Shown one piece after another: positions 6,468 through 13,882 of a stretch of 23,153 nucleotides of DNA. A model generated the notes under the pieces. It saw only the letters and a list, made by a program, of their open reading frames with translations, made no database searches and was not told the origin of the DNA. The DNA is taken from contig MHLS01000019.1 in the NCBI GenBank assembly GCA_001819095.1, positions 3,122-26,274 on the forward strand, read 5' to 3'. Within the stretch, counting starts at the first letter, position 1. Every line of letters starts with the position of its first letter. Source of the DNA: Candidatus Lloydbacteria bacterium RIFCSPLOWO2_02_FULL_54_12. GTDB taxonomy: Bacteria > Patescibacteriota > Minisyncoccia > Phycocordibacterales > UBA6899. The position numbers and the translations under genes were made by a program.

Positions 6468-8096
6468 TCAATGCCATCGTGAGGGTGGCATTTTCATTTG
6501 AGAATTTTTTATCAACTTGTTGAACTGTTCGCCGCGATCGAATTCGTGGAGGAATTTCTCGAAACTTGCCGCGCCGGGTGAAAAAAGGACGACCACTGAA
6601 ACCGAGGAGCGACCTTGCGTTCTGGACCGTACAAGGTCCGACCTTGAAGATTGATTCTTAAGGTCGGACCTTGTACTGTCGGCCGCGATACGGAACGCTT
6701 CCTTAACGCACACCGCGAGATCGAGGAATTCGAGCGGTTCGTATGCGCTGAAATACTTCCGCTTGCGGAGCGCGGCAACGAGTTTGGTCGTTGCCGAACC
6801 TTCGAGGAGAACAAGTTGTCTTTTCGGAATATGTCTTTTTATTTCCGCCGCAAGTCCGTCGAATTCAAGTTCTTTGTCGGTGCCGCCGGTGATGAGCACT
6901 ACGCTCCGGCTCTTGCCTCTCGTGTACGAAGTCGGACCTTGGGGAGTCATTCTTAAGGTCCGACCTCGTACACGGCTTTTGTCGTCCGACCTTGTATTGC
7001 CGTCCGCGAAACGTCTGATCGCGGCGATCGTGCCGTCGGGCGATGTTGCGCAACTATCGTTCACTACCGTAAGACGCCCTTCCCTATATATAGTCTCCTG
7101 CCGCATGCGGGGAGTCGGGAGCCGAAGTAGATCGCGCTCCGTCATGGGGAGTTGGGGATCGTAAAGCCTAGCGATGAGCACAGCGCGAAGCAAATTCTCC
7201 AGATTATGTGACCCGCGTTCCTCTTTGAACCGCACTACCGAGAAAAGCGGCGTCTCCTTACCGCCTATTCGCAATATCAGTTTTCCGCTTTTGACATACG
7301 CTCCGTCCAGTTTTTTCGGCAAAACCTTCGTACTTATATAATAGAGCACACCCCTCGGTCTTTTTTTGAGGAAAAAACGATGCCACGGATTGTCGTGGTT
7401 AAGGACGAGTATATCCTCACGGTGTTGTCCGAGAAAAATATTTGCCTTTGCGGTGGCGTAATGTTTGATATCCCGATAGCGGTTGAGGTGTTCGGGGTAG
7501 ATGTTCGTGATTGCGGCAATATGCGGGGTCTTGCCTGACTTTGGCAAGTACTCCAATTGCCACGAAGACAGCTCGACGACCGCTGGTACGTTCTTTCCAT
7601 TGATACGCTCAAGTTCTTCGAGTTCGGCATTCTCCGGTGTTCCCGACTGGCGCACCAGCGGATACTTTTTTCTCAATAACTCGGCGACCCAAAGCGTTGT
7701 CGTCGTCTTCCCGCGTGTGCCGGTGACTGCAATGGCCGAATTCTTGAGGTACCGGAAGAAAAGACTCGCATCGTTCTCTATCGTCTTTCCCGCCCTCATT
7801 GCCGCCAAGAGATAGGGACTCTCGCGTGGCACGCCCGGCCCCACGACGACGACATCATGCGACCGGAAATCCTCCATGCGATGTCTCCCGAGCACAAAAC
7901 GGACCGAAAGCCCCTTGAGTGCGCGTAGCGAGGGCGCGAGTGTCACCCGATCGCGGAGGTCCGTCGCCGTCACCTTCGCCCCGCGGGAGACGAGCCAGCG
8001 CACCACCGCTCTCCCTCCGCCGTGGAGCCCAAGCCCCATAACCAATACTTTTTTCCCTTTTAAAGCATCGGTAAGTTGCACCGCCTGTTTCAGCAT
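6468..8096 (-). CDS. murD: UDP-N-acetylmuramoyl-L-alanine--D-glutamate ligase, with repeat insertions
   Basis: MurD adds D-glutamate to UDP-MurNAc-L-Ala using ATP in cytoplasmic peptidoglycan precursor synthesis. The N-terminal Rossmann-like domain shows GKKVLVMGLGLHGGGRAV. The central Mur ligase domain has the ATP loop GTRGKTTTT, then VELSSWQLE, ITNIYPEHLNRY and HNLENLLRA. The C-terminal domain has VNDSCATSPDGTIAAIRRF, VVLITGGTDKELEF and FSPGAASFEKFLHEFDRGEQF. At 542 residues it is roughly 90 longer than usual. Much of the excess comes from two palindromic elements inserted in frame, at about residues 366-392 and 474-490. They lie before VVLITGG and before VVVLFSPGAASF, where the family has variable loops. 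All core motifs remain, so the enzyme may still work. No obvious ribosome binding site precedes the ATG. Confidence 0.92.
   Translation of the reverse strand: MLKQAVQLTDALKGKKVLVMGLGLHGGGRAVVRWLVSRGAKVTATDLRDRVTLAPSLRALKGLSVRFVLGRHRMEDFRSHDVVVVGPGVPRESPYLLAAMRAGKTIENDASLFFRYLKNSAIAVTGTRGKTTTTLWVAELLRKKYPLVRQSGTPENAELEELERINGKNVPAVVELSSWQLEYLPKSGKTPHIAAITNIYPEHLNRYRDIKHYATAKANIFLGQHREDILVLNHDNPWHRFFLKKRPRGVLYYISTKVLPKKLDGAYVKSGKLILRIGGKETPLFSVVRFKEERGSHNLENLLRAVLIARLYDPQLPMTERDLLRLPTPRMRQETIYREGRLTVVNDSCATSPDGTIAAIRRFADGNTRSDDKSRVRGRTLRMTPQGPTSYTRGKSRSVVLITGGTDKELEFDGLAAEIKRHIPKRQLVLLEGSATTKLVAALRKRKYFSAYEPLEFLDLAVCVKEAFRIAADSTRSDLKNQSSRSDLVRSRTQGRSSVSVVVLFSPGAASFEKFLHEFDRGEQFNKLIKNSQMKMPPSRWH
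6470..6496. terminator. Shared bidirectional terminator
   Basis: AATGCCA (6470-6476) pairs with TGGCATT (6486-6492), followed by TTTTC on the plus strand. It lies between convergent genes. The last codons of murD (KMPPSRWH) are encoded inside the hairpin. Confidence 0.6.
6629..6676. repeat. Palindromic element copy E4, inside murD
   Basis: Perfect 17-bp arms (6629-6645 and 6660-6676) surround a 14-nt loop ending TTCTT. The copy is fully contained in the murD reading frame and encodes about STRSDLKNQSSRSDLV. Confidence 0.9.
6921..6974. repeat. Palindromic element copy E5, inside murD
   Basis: Twenty-base arms (6921-6940 and 6955-6974) with one mismatch surround a 14-nt loop. The copy is exactly 54 bp, or 18 codons, and adds RVRGRTLRMTPQGPTSYT to MurD in a different frame of the element from that used in E4. 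Confidence 0.9.
6984..6998. repeat. Half copy of the palindromic element
   Basis: GTCCGACCTTGTATT matches the right arm of the family. It sits ten bases after E5 and is also inside murD. It suggests a second, degraded insertion at the same place. Confidence 0.6.
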
Positions 8097-8138
8097 GAGC
8101 GTATTTTAGCAGTGAAGCGGTGCGGGGTCGAACGGGAC

Positions 8139-8194
8139 GGAAATACAAGGTCAAACCTTGAACATCAATTCCTAAGGTTCGACCTTGTATTTCC
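8139..8194. repeat. Palindromic element copy E6
   Basis: Twenty-one-base arms (8139-8159 and 8174-8194) with one mismatch surround a 14-nt loop. It lies between the divergent murD and ftsH genes. Confidence 0.9.
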
Positions 8195-8310
8195 ATGGAG
8201 GGGTAACTTTAAGAAAAATTGGTCATAATTGACATGGTTCTTTCCGAGTGATTGAGTGACTATTAGTGCAAAGGGTCGTTCTTTGAGTTTTCGTTCCTAA
8301 AGGAGCGTAA

Positions 8311-8862
8311 GTGGAAAACAACAACTTTCTAAAGAATATCGTCGTCTGGCTCGTGATCGGCCTCGTGCTCATGACGTTGTTCAATCAGTTCAGTCAGCGT
8401 CAAAGTACGGTGCCGACGATCGAATATTCGGAGTTCATGGAAGACGTAAGAGCGGGGCGCGTCGCCAAGGTCGTGATCGAAGAAAAAACGATTCACGTCA
8501 CCACGACGGAAGGCAAGCGCCAGAAGGTGATCACCCCAGGCGACCCGTGGCTCATCTCGGACCTCCTCAAATACAACGTGAAGGTCGAGGCGAGGCTTCC
8601 CGAGGAACCGTCGATCCTCCTGCAGATCCTCATCAGTTGGGGTCCGATGATCCTTATTTTCGTTCTGATGATGGTCCTCATGAACAAGATGCAGGGCGGA
8701 GGCGGCGGAAGGAACAATCCGTTCTCTTTCGGCAAATCGCGCCATAAGGACGAGACCGACAACGAACCGATAACATTCGCCGATGTCGCCGGATGCGACG
8801 AGGCGAAGGAAGATGTCATGGAAGTCGTCGACTTCCTGCGCAATCCGCACAAATATCAGTAG
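8311..8862 (+). CDS. ftsH: FtsH, N-terminal part, ends at in-frame TAG
   Basis: FtsH is the membrane-bound AAA+ zinc protease for quality control of membrane proteins. This part starts at a GTG with AAAGGAG five bases upstream. It has the first membrane helix (VVWLVIGLVLMTLF), the extracytoplasmic domain, the second helix (LLQILISWGPMILIFVLMMV), the Gly/Asn linker, and the start of the AAA domain (ITFADVAGCDEAKEDVMEVV). It stops at codon 184 (8860-8862, TAG), right after NPHKYQ. In the family the next residue is Lys or Arg, followed by LGGKIPKG, and LGGKIPKG is exactly what continues in the same frame here. A single A-to-T change of AAG would explain the stop. As translated, the 183-residue product lacks both ATPase and protease sites. 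Confidence 0.93.
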   Translation: MENNNFLKNIVVWLVIGLVLMTLFNQFSQRQSTVPTIEYSEFMEDVRAGRVAKVVIEEKTIHVTTTEGKRQKVITPGDPWLISDLLKYNVKVEARLPEEPSILLQILISWGPMILIFVLMMVLMNKMQGGGGGRNNPFSFGKSRHKDETDNEPITFADVAGCDEAKEDVMEVVDFLRNPHKYQ

Positions 8863-8886
8863 CTCGGCGGGAAGATCCCCAAGGGC

Positions 8887-10257
8887 GTGCTCTTGATCGG
8901 ACCGCCGGGAACGGGAAAAACCCTCCTCGCACGCGCAGTTGCCGGAGAAGCGAAAGCGAAGTTCCTTTCCATTTCCGGGTCGGATTTCGTGGAAATGTTC
9001 GTCGGCGTCGGCGCTTCGCGTGTACGCGACCTCTTTGCGGAAGCACGCAAGGTCGCGCCCACCATCATCTTCATCGACGAGATCGACGCGGTCGGACGCC
9101 AGCGTGGCGCAGGATTAGGCGGCGGGAACGACGAACGCGAACAGACATTGAATCAGATCTTGGTTGAGATGGACGGGTTCGCCAAATCGCCGATCCCCGT
9201 CATTGTGTTCGCCGCCACCAACCGGCCCGACATCCTTGACCCGGCGCTCTTGCGGCCTGGGCGCTTCGACCGACAGGTCGTCGTGCCGCTCCCCGACGTA
9301 CGAGGCCGCGAGCAGATCCTCTTGGTCCACATGCGTAAAGTGCCGCTCTCGCCCGACGTAAGCGCGAGCATCATCGCGCGCGGCACGCCCGGATTCTCCG
9401 GTGCGGACCTCGCGAACTTGGTGAACGAAGCGGCGCTTTTCGCGGCACGAAAAAGCAAGAAGCTTGTCGACATGCAGGACTTCGAGCATGCGAAGGACAA
9501 GATCCTGATGGGTGCCGAACGTCGCACAGCGGTCATGCCGGCGGAAGAACTCAAGAACACCGCCTACCATGAATCCGGACATGCGGTGGTCGCTTCCTTC
9601 CTGAAGGACCTAACCGATCCGGTCCACAAAGTGACGATTATTCCGCGCGGACGTGCACTCGGGGTCACGATGCAGTTGCCCGAAGGCGACCGCTATAGCA
9701 TGAACAAGGATCGTCTTCAGGCGACCCTCGCGGTCCTCTTCGGCGGACGCATCGCTGAAGAGCTCTTCATGGGGCAGATCACGACCGGTGCTTCGAATGA
9801 CTTCGAGCGTGCGACCGATATCGCCCGAAAAATGGTCACGCGATGGGGCATGAGCGACGTTCTTGGTCCGGTGGTCTACGGTGAGAATGAAGGTGAAGTC
9901 TTTCTCGGACGCTCCGTCACCAAGACGACGAACATCTCCGAAGCAACAATGAGAAAGGTCGACGCCGAGATCCGCCGCATCATCGATGAACAGTATGCGC
10001 GCGCGAAAAAGATCATCGAGGATCACCGTCCGCAAATGGAGCGGATGACGAAAGCGCTTCTTGAGTGGGAGACCATCGAAGCGGATCAGATTGCCGACAT
10101 CGTCGCCGGACGTGAACCGAGGGTGCCGAAGCCGGTCGAGCCTCCGGCTCCGCCCAAAACGGACGTAGTCGCTCCGACAGACACACCCCCGTCGGCGGGG
10201 ATCCACCCCGACAGCAAGGAGCTCGCCCAAGACATCGGGCTTCCGGACAAGAAGTGA
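8887..10257 (+). CDS. ftsH: FtsH, AAA+ ATPase and zinc protease part
   Basis: This stretch is in the same frame as 8311-8862, so it is the rest of one ~648-residue ftsH rather than a separate gene. The open frame resumes at 8863. The first possible start, a GTG at 8887, has no ribosome binding site. Counting from 8311, Walker A (GPPGTGKT) is near residue 197, then Walker B (IIFIDEIDAVG), the second region of homology (DPALLRPGRFDRQ), and the zinc site HESGH with its first His at residue 420. The C-terminal tail is Pro-rich and ends DIGLPDKK. All catalytic motifs are intact, which suggests the TAG is recent, an error, or read through. A terminator follows the stop codon. Confidence 0.93.
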   Translation: MLLIGPPGTGKTLLARAVAGEAKAKFLSISGSDFVEMFVGVGASRVRDLFAEARKVAPTIIFIDEIDAVGRQRGAGLGGGNDEREQTLNQILVEMDGFAKSPIPVIVFAATNRPDILDPALLRPGRFDRQVVVPLPDVRGREQILLVHMRKVPLSPDVSASIIARGTPGFSGADLANLVNEAALFAARKSKKLVDMQDFEHAKDKILMGAERRTAVMPAEELKNTAYHESGHAVVASFLKDLTDPVHKVTIIPRGRALGVTMQLPEGDRYSMNKDRLQATLAVLFGGRIAEELFMGQITTGASNDFERATDIARKMVTRWGMSDVLGPVVYGENEGEVFLGRSVTKTTNISEATMRKVDAEIRRIIDEQYARAKKIIEDHRPQMERMTKALLEWETIEADQIADIVAGREPRVPKPVEPPAPPKTDVVAPTDTPPSAGIHPDSKELAQDIGLPDKK

Positions 10258-10273
10258 AAAATTGCCGGTCATG

Positions 10274-10303
10274 CCGTCCCGTTCGCGGGGCGGTTTTCTT
10301 TTT
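10274..10303 (+). terminator. ftsH terminator
   Basis: CCGTCCCG pairs with CGGGGCGG (one G-T pair) around a TTCG tetraloop. It is followed by TTTTCTTTTT, 16 bases after the ftsH stop. Confidence 0.85.
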
Positions 10304-10337
10304 ACGGTATAAAAAATCTCAAGGATAAGAGCGTAAC

Positions 10338-10395
10338 CAACATACAAGGTCGAACCTTGGGGAATCAATTCTTTAAGGTTCGACCTTGTATGTTG
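10338..10395. repeat. Palindromic element copy E7
   Basis: Perfect 21-bp arms (10338-10358 and 10375-10395) surround a 16-nt loop. Its core is AAGGTCGAACCTT, changed in both arms so that pairing is kept. This is the last copy seen; none was found from here to the right end. Confidence 0.9.
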
Positions 10396-10454
10396 AACAA
10401 GTGCCGTACACCTTTTTGGTTTTTGAGAAAAAACTTGAAAAGGTCTTGCCGTGA

Positions 10455-10482
10455 GGCTCCCCGCAAAGCGGGGAGCCCTTTT
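10455..10482 (+). terminator. GC-rich terminator hairpin next to guaB
   Basis: GGCTCCCCGC and GCGGGGAGCC form a perfect 10-bp stem with an AAA loop, followed by CTTTT on the plus strand. It lies 4 bases beyond the guaB 3' end. The T run faces the plus direction, so it could back up the ftsH terminator as well as end guaB. Confidence 0.65.
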
Positions 10483-10485
10483 GCC

Positions 10486-11922
10486 TCACTTCACCCCATG
10501 CGGACCGCTTTCCGTGAGTCCGGAATCGGTCATACGGATGAACTCGGCGTTCTTTTGGAATTCATTCAGATCTTTTGCGCCAAGATAACTCATCGAGGAG
10601 CGCAACCCCGCGATCATATCGGTAACGACCATGCTCGCTTCGCCGCGATACGGGACCCTCCCCGATGCACCCTCCGGCGAACGGAAGAACCCGTCGGCCT
10701 GCCCGCCCTGCAGTCCGTCGATGCGGCTCTTTTCCGCCGACGCCTCATACGACGCCATACCGCGGTAATATTTGTATGCAACGCCGCGCTCGAGAATATA
10801 TTCCCCCGGAGATTCCTTCGTGCCCGCCAAGAGGTTCCCGATCATCACCGTATCCCCGCCCGCCGCAAGCGCCTTCGCAAGGTCGCCGGAATTCTTGACG
10901 CCGCCGTCGGCAATGAACGGTACACCGAGTTTCTTCGCCTCCTTCGCCACATCCATGATCGCAGAAAGCTGGGGTACGCCGACGCCGGTCACGATGCGCG
11001 TCGTGCAGGCCGCACCGGGGCCTATGCCCACCTTGAGCCCGTCCGCACCCGCCTTCGCAAGATCACGCGCCGCCTCGGGGGTTGCGATGTTGCCGGCGAT
11101 AATCTCGATCTTTGACCCGAAGGTCTTCCGTAGAAGCTTCGTCGTCTCGATCGCGCGAGAATTGTGCCCGTGCGCGACATCAATGACGATCACGTCCGCT
11201 CCGGCCTGAAGGAGTGCCTCGGTTCGCACCAAGGTGTCTTCTTTGACACCCACTGCGGCGCCCACCATAAGCCTCCCTTTTTTATCTTTCGCACTTGTCG
11301 GATTCTGCATCCGCTCCACGATATCCTTGAGCGTGATGAGTCCAACCAAGTATCCGTCCTTAGTTGTCAACGGAAGTTTTTCGATACGATACTCGTGAAG
11401 GGTATTCTTCGCCTTCTCGAGTGTAATGTCCGGCCGTGCGGTGACCAGTTCTTTCGACATGAGCGAGGAGACTTTTTGGCGGTCATCCGTTTCAAATAAG
11501 AGATCTCGGCGCGTCAAAATGCCGACCAGTTGTTTCTTGCCTGCCTTGACTTTGACCACGAGCACGCCCGATACTCCTTCGCGGCGCATGAAGCTTTTCG
11601 CTTCACCGAGCGTGATGTCGGGTGAAACGGTAAAGGGATCTTCGATGATGACGTTCTCCGCACGCTTCACTTTTCGCACCTCTTCCAGTTGTCGTTCAAG
11701 AGAAAGAAAGCGGTGAATGATGCCGATGCCGCCCAATTTCGCCATTGCACGCGCCATCGTGGACTCGGTGACGGTATCCATGTTTGCCGAGATGAGCGGG
11801 ATATTGAGCGTGATGTGGCGCGAGAGTTTTGCGGACGTCGAGACGTCCATTCGAGAAAAGACCCCCGAGAACCGCGGAAGAAGGAGTACATCGTCAAACG
11901 TAAGACCCTCGCGAATAAGCAT
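10486..11922 (-). CDS. guaB: Inosine-5'-monophosphate dehydrogenase
   Basis: IMPDH oxidises IMP to XMP with NAD, the committed step of GMP synthesis in the cytoplasm. From the ATG at 11922 it is 478 residues, normal for the bacterial enzyme. The start at MLIREGLTFDDVLLLP is the usual family N-terminus, so the in-frame extension to 11979 is rejected. The barrel shows PLISANMDTVTES and GGIGIIHR. A pair of CBS domains is inserted at about residues 95-210. Then come the catalytic Cys loop GIGPGAACTTRIVTG (families usually have GSIC; the Cys is kept), FIADGGVKNSGD, and the flap with YRGMASYEAS and GRVPYRG. A strong promoter lies unusually close to the start codon. Confidence 0.96.
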   Translation of the reverse strand: MLIREGLTFDDVLLLPRFSGVFSRMDVSTSAKLSRHITLNIPLISANMDTVTESTMARAMAKLGGIGIIHRFLSLERQLEEVRKVKRAENVIIEDPFTVSPDITLGEAKSFMRREGVSGVLVVKVKAGKKQLVGILTRRDLLFETDDRQKVSSLMSKELVTARPDITLEKAKNTLHEYRIEKLPLTTKDGYLVGLITLKDIVERMQNPTSAKDKKGRLMVGAAVGVKEDTLVRTEALLQAGADVIVIDVAHGHNSRAIETTKLLRKTFGSKIEIIAGNIATPEAARDLAKAGADGLKVGIGPGAACTTRIVTGVGVPQLSAIMDVAKEAKKLGVPFIADGGVKNSGDLAKALAAGGDTVMIGNLLAGTKESPGEYILERGVAYKYYRGMASYEASAEKSRIDGLQGGQADGFFRSPEGASGRVPYRGEASMVVTDMIAGLRSSMSYLGAKDLNEFQKNAEFIRMTDSGLTESGPHGVK

Positions 11923-11932
11923 AACCTTGGCT

Positions 11933-11960
11933 ATTATACGCTCTTGCCCGAGAAGTACAA
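11933..11960 (-). promoter_or_regulatory. guaB promoter
   Basis: On the minus strand TTGTAC (11960-11955) is followed after 16 bases by a consensus TATAAT (11938-11933). Transcription starting about 7 bases later would leave only about 4 bases before the guaB ATG, so the message may be nearly leaderless. Confidence 0.6.
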
Positions 11961-12088
11961 AAAGTTGTCGATTGCGCAATGCCCGTCCAAGGTTGACATG
12001 GTGTATGTACTATTTCTGTTACACATTGGTTTCTTGGGAACGCCCCAAATACCTCGCTCCTTTGGACGTGACCGTCGGACGACCTGTT

Positions 12089-12400
12089 TTATTTCCCCCT
12101 CACTCCATGAAGGACATTTTCTATGCGCACAACACGCTTTTCAAGCTGAGCAAAATCACTGCGGCCAACTTTCTCATTTTTGATCTCTTGCACGTCAAGC
12201 AACAGGCGGCCGATCATCTCGCTGTGGGTGTGGAGCAGGCGCGAGTGCTCATCGAGCTTTTTATTAAGACCCCCAAACTGCTCGCCGATTCCCGAAATAC
12301 GATGCTGAAAATCTTCGGAGAGCGAGCCGAGATAGCGTTTGACGTCGTCTCCAGAGTATCCTTTTCGGGAGACTTGTTTTTTCGATACATTCTTTTTCAT
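12089..12400 (-). CDS. Small coiled-coil hypothetical protein
   Basis: This is a protein of 103 residues from the ATG at 12400. An in-frame ATG at 12424 would add eight hydrophobic residues. A basic N-terminus (MKKNVSKKQVSRKGYSG) is followed by a helical section with heptads (about residues 25-75: FQHRISGIGEQFGGLNKKLDEH and onward) and a second helix ending LEKRVVRIENVLHGV. No membrane segment or signal is present. Short coiled-coil proteins of this style are common in Parcubacteria-like genomes (from memory), and their role is unknown. It lies 48 bases downstream of the DGR reverse transcriptase on the same strand and could share its transcript, but a link to DGR function is not shown. Confidence 0.65.
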   Translation of the reverse strand: MKKNVSKKQVSRKGYSGDDVKRYLGSLSEDFQHRISGIGEQFGGLNKKLDEHSRLLHTHSEMIGRLLLDVQEIKNEKVGRSDFAQLEKRVVRIENVLHGVRGK

Positions 12401-12448
12401 ATAAACAGTGTAGCGAAAAAACACTTGGTGGTCAAGTTGCCACGTTCT

Positions 12449-12880
12449 TTACTCCTTCAACCAAAACCAGAACTGATTTTTTAGTATTTCGCTCAGACGA
12501 TACGCATCGGCATGTGAGAGAACACCGAGATACGATTGCACGGACGCAAGGAGCGCTGATTCCTCTATTACTCCCGCCTTGTACTCCGAAACACGCTCTT
12601 CTAGTTTTCGGAAAGTTCTCTGTTTGGTTTTTGTTCTCAGCACGGTGTGATGCGACAAAACAACGTACCCGAGAAAGTCCGCCCCTCTCCTGCACAGCTC
12701 AATCGAAACCTTGTTCGGATGAAGGGTCAATTTTAGGCGCCTACCAAGAAAATGTTGAAGTCGTGGCAGGAGCGACTCGAGATATGCACGACTCTCTGCT
12801 ACAATAACGAAATCATCAGTGTATCGCGCATAATATTTCACTCGCAACCCATGCTTCACAAATTGATCAAATTCGTTCAT
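12449..12880 (-). CDS. DGR reverse transcriptase, C-terminal part (catalytic YTDD)
   Basis: This frame continues the reverse transcriptase that starts at 13515, but it is shifted relative to the N-terminal part. It contains the catalytic motif YARYTDDFVIVAES (YxDD), the following motif GRRLKLTLHPNKVSIELC, and the RT thumb (GADFLGYVVLSHHTVLR). Reading the same frame upstream of the ATG at 12880 gives KGVPIGNLTSQLFANIY. IGNLTSQ is the variant of the RT motif (LGxxxSQ type) that is characteristic of diversity-generating retroelements. The shift therefore lies upstream of 12931, at the CT run 12942-12958. The ATG at 12880 is an internal Met rather than a natural start, so a protein from it would lack most of the polymerase fingers. 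Confidence 0.9.
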   Translation of the reverse strand: MNEFDQFVKHGLRVKYYARYTDDFVIVAESRAYLESLLPRLQHFLGRRLKLTLHPNKVSIELCRRGADFLGYVVLSHHTVLRTKTKQRTFRKLEERVSEYKAGVIEESALLASVQSYLGVLSHADAYRLSEILKNQFWFWLKE

Positions 12881-13515
12881 GTAAATGTTGGCAAACAGTT
12901 GGCTCGTGAGATTGCCGATAGGTACTCCCTTGCGCGAAGTGCTCTCTCTCTCTCTCTCGTAAATACGGTGGTAGCAGGATAACTGCTAACAACTTCTTCC
13001 AAAAGAGAATTGGCGTCCGCATCACGAATCTTCTTCATTGTGATCTCGAGAAGAATGCCGTGGTCGATGCTGTCAAAAAATTTCCTGATATCGCACTTGA
13101 GCACGAAGCACGGCTTGGTGTAATTTTTACTCACCGCGCGTATCGTCGCCGCGAGATACTTCACTCCGCGATGTGCACCCTTGCCAACACGACACGAAAA
13201 CGAGGTCGGGATGAAGGTCGGCTCAAAAATCGGGTTGAGCACTCGAAAAACTGCATGGTGAAGCACTCGGTCACGTACGGTCGCCTTATGAATATGGCGT
13301 ACTTTAGGGTCGGAAATAAAGAAACTCAAATATGGTCCGTGGCGATATTTCCCATCGCGAAGCTCGCGATAAAGTACAAAGATGTGTTTTTCAAGCTCAA
13401 ATTCAAACTGCTGTACATCTTTTTTCCGTTGCTTATTTTTTCGGAATTCATCCCACGCCGAAAAGAGGTTATCGAGCGATGTAATTTTTTCAAATATTTT
13501 TATGTACCTTTTCAT
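12877..13515 (-). CDS. DGR reverse transcriptase, N-terminal part (frameshifted)
   Basis: This is the start of a retroelement RT that would be about 354 residues if the two frames were joined, normal for DGR enzymes. It copies the TR RNA, changing adenines, to make cDNA for the variable repeat. Visible motifs are YRHGPYLSFFISDPKVRHIH, VRDRVLHHAVFRVLNPIFEP, FSCRVGKGAHRG and the first catalytic Asp block CDIRKFFDSIDHGIL. Correct family sequence ends at about VVSSYPATTVFTRERE. From there the frame is wrong until the stop, because the CT run carries two bases too many (or one too few). The start codon is separated by only 14 bases from the divergent avd start, so its promoter must lie inside or beyond avd. 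Confidence 0.9.
   Translation of the reverse strand: MKRYIKIFEKITSLDNLFSAWDEFRKNKQRKKDVQQFEFELEKHIFVLYRELRDGKYRHGPYLSFFISDPKVRHIHKATVRDRVLHHAVFRVLNPIFEPTFIPTSFSCRVGKGAHRGVKYLAATIRAVSKNYTKPCFVLKCDIRKFFDSIDHGILLEITMKKIRDADANSLLEEVVSSYPATTVFTRERERALRAREYLSAISRANCLPTFT
12942..12958. repeat. Dinucleotide run (CT)8C at the RT frameshift
   Basis: Seventeen alternating C/T bases sit exactly where the RT changes frame. On the coding strand this is an AG run. Removing one AG unit joins the two RT frames without any stop. This is a classic slipped-strand site. Confidence 0.85.
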
Positions 13516-13529
13516 ATCTCAAAAAACCT

Positions 13530-13880
13530 ATGAACGAATTTGATATTCCCATATTTAAGAAATCGTATGAACTCTATAAAACACTACACGAGTTTCGACG
13601 GCTTGTTCCCAAACAAGACAGATTCTCAATTTTCGAACGAGTTGATGCAACTACACTGGATATTATTGAGGGCATTATCCTTGCGAGCGGTCAACAGAAA
13701 GTCACTAAGCTCCCCGCCCTTGAGCGCACCAGCATCAAGCTGAATATGCTTCGTGTATTTGTCCGGCTCATGAAAGACACCAAAGCGATAGACAATAAAA
13801 AGTATGCTGCTCTTGAGGCGACAATTGATGAAATCGGCAGAATGCTCGGGGGCTGGATACGATCCATTCGTGTTGAGTAG
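13530..13880 (+). CDS. avd: Avd-like four-helix bundle protein (DGR accessory)
   Basis: This is a 116-residue all-helical protein resembling the bacterial accessory variability determinant (bAvd) and related 23S rRNA intervening-sequence four-helix proteins. It starts MNEFDIPIFKKSYELYKTLH. Later helices include FSIFERVDATTLDIIEGIIL, ERTSIKLNMLRVFVRLMKD and KKYAALEATIDEIGRMLGGW. Avd binds nucleic acid and the RT as a pentamer and is needed for DGR retrohoming in the best-studied systems. It lies between the RT and the TR but on the opposite strand, head-to-head with the RT with 14 bases between the ATGs. This arrangement makes its mRNA antisense to the TR-to-RT interval. A hairpin with T runs on both strands follows three bases after its stop codon. 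Confidence 0.85.
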   Translation: MNEFDIPIFKKSYELYKTLHEFRRLVPKQDRFSIFERVDATTLDIIEGIILASGQQKVTKLPALERTSIKLNMLRVFVRLMKDTKAIDNKKYAALEATIDEIGRMLGGWIRSIRVE

Positions 13881-13882
13881 GC

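Noticed and set aside
8221..8310. A TTGACA at 8229 as the ftsH promoter
   Set aside because: No acceptable -10 box was found at a normal distance, so it was not listed.
1281..10395. Repeated ~54-bp sequences considered as a CRISPR array
   Set aside because: Copies are kilobases apart, palindromic, and lie within or between genes with no regular spacers.
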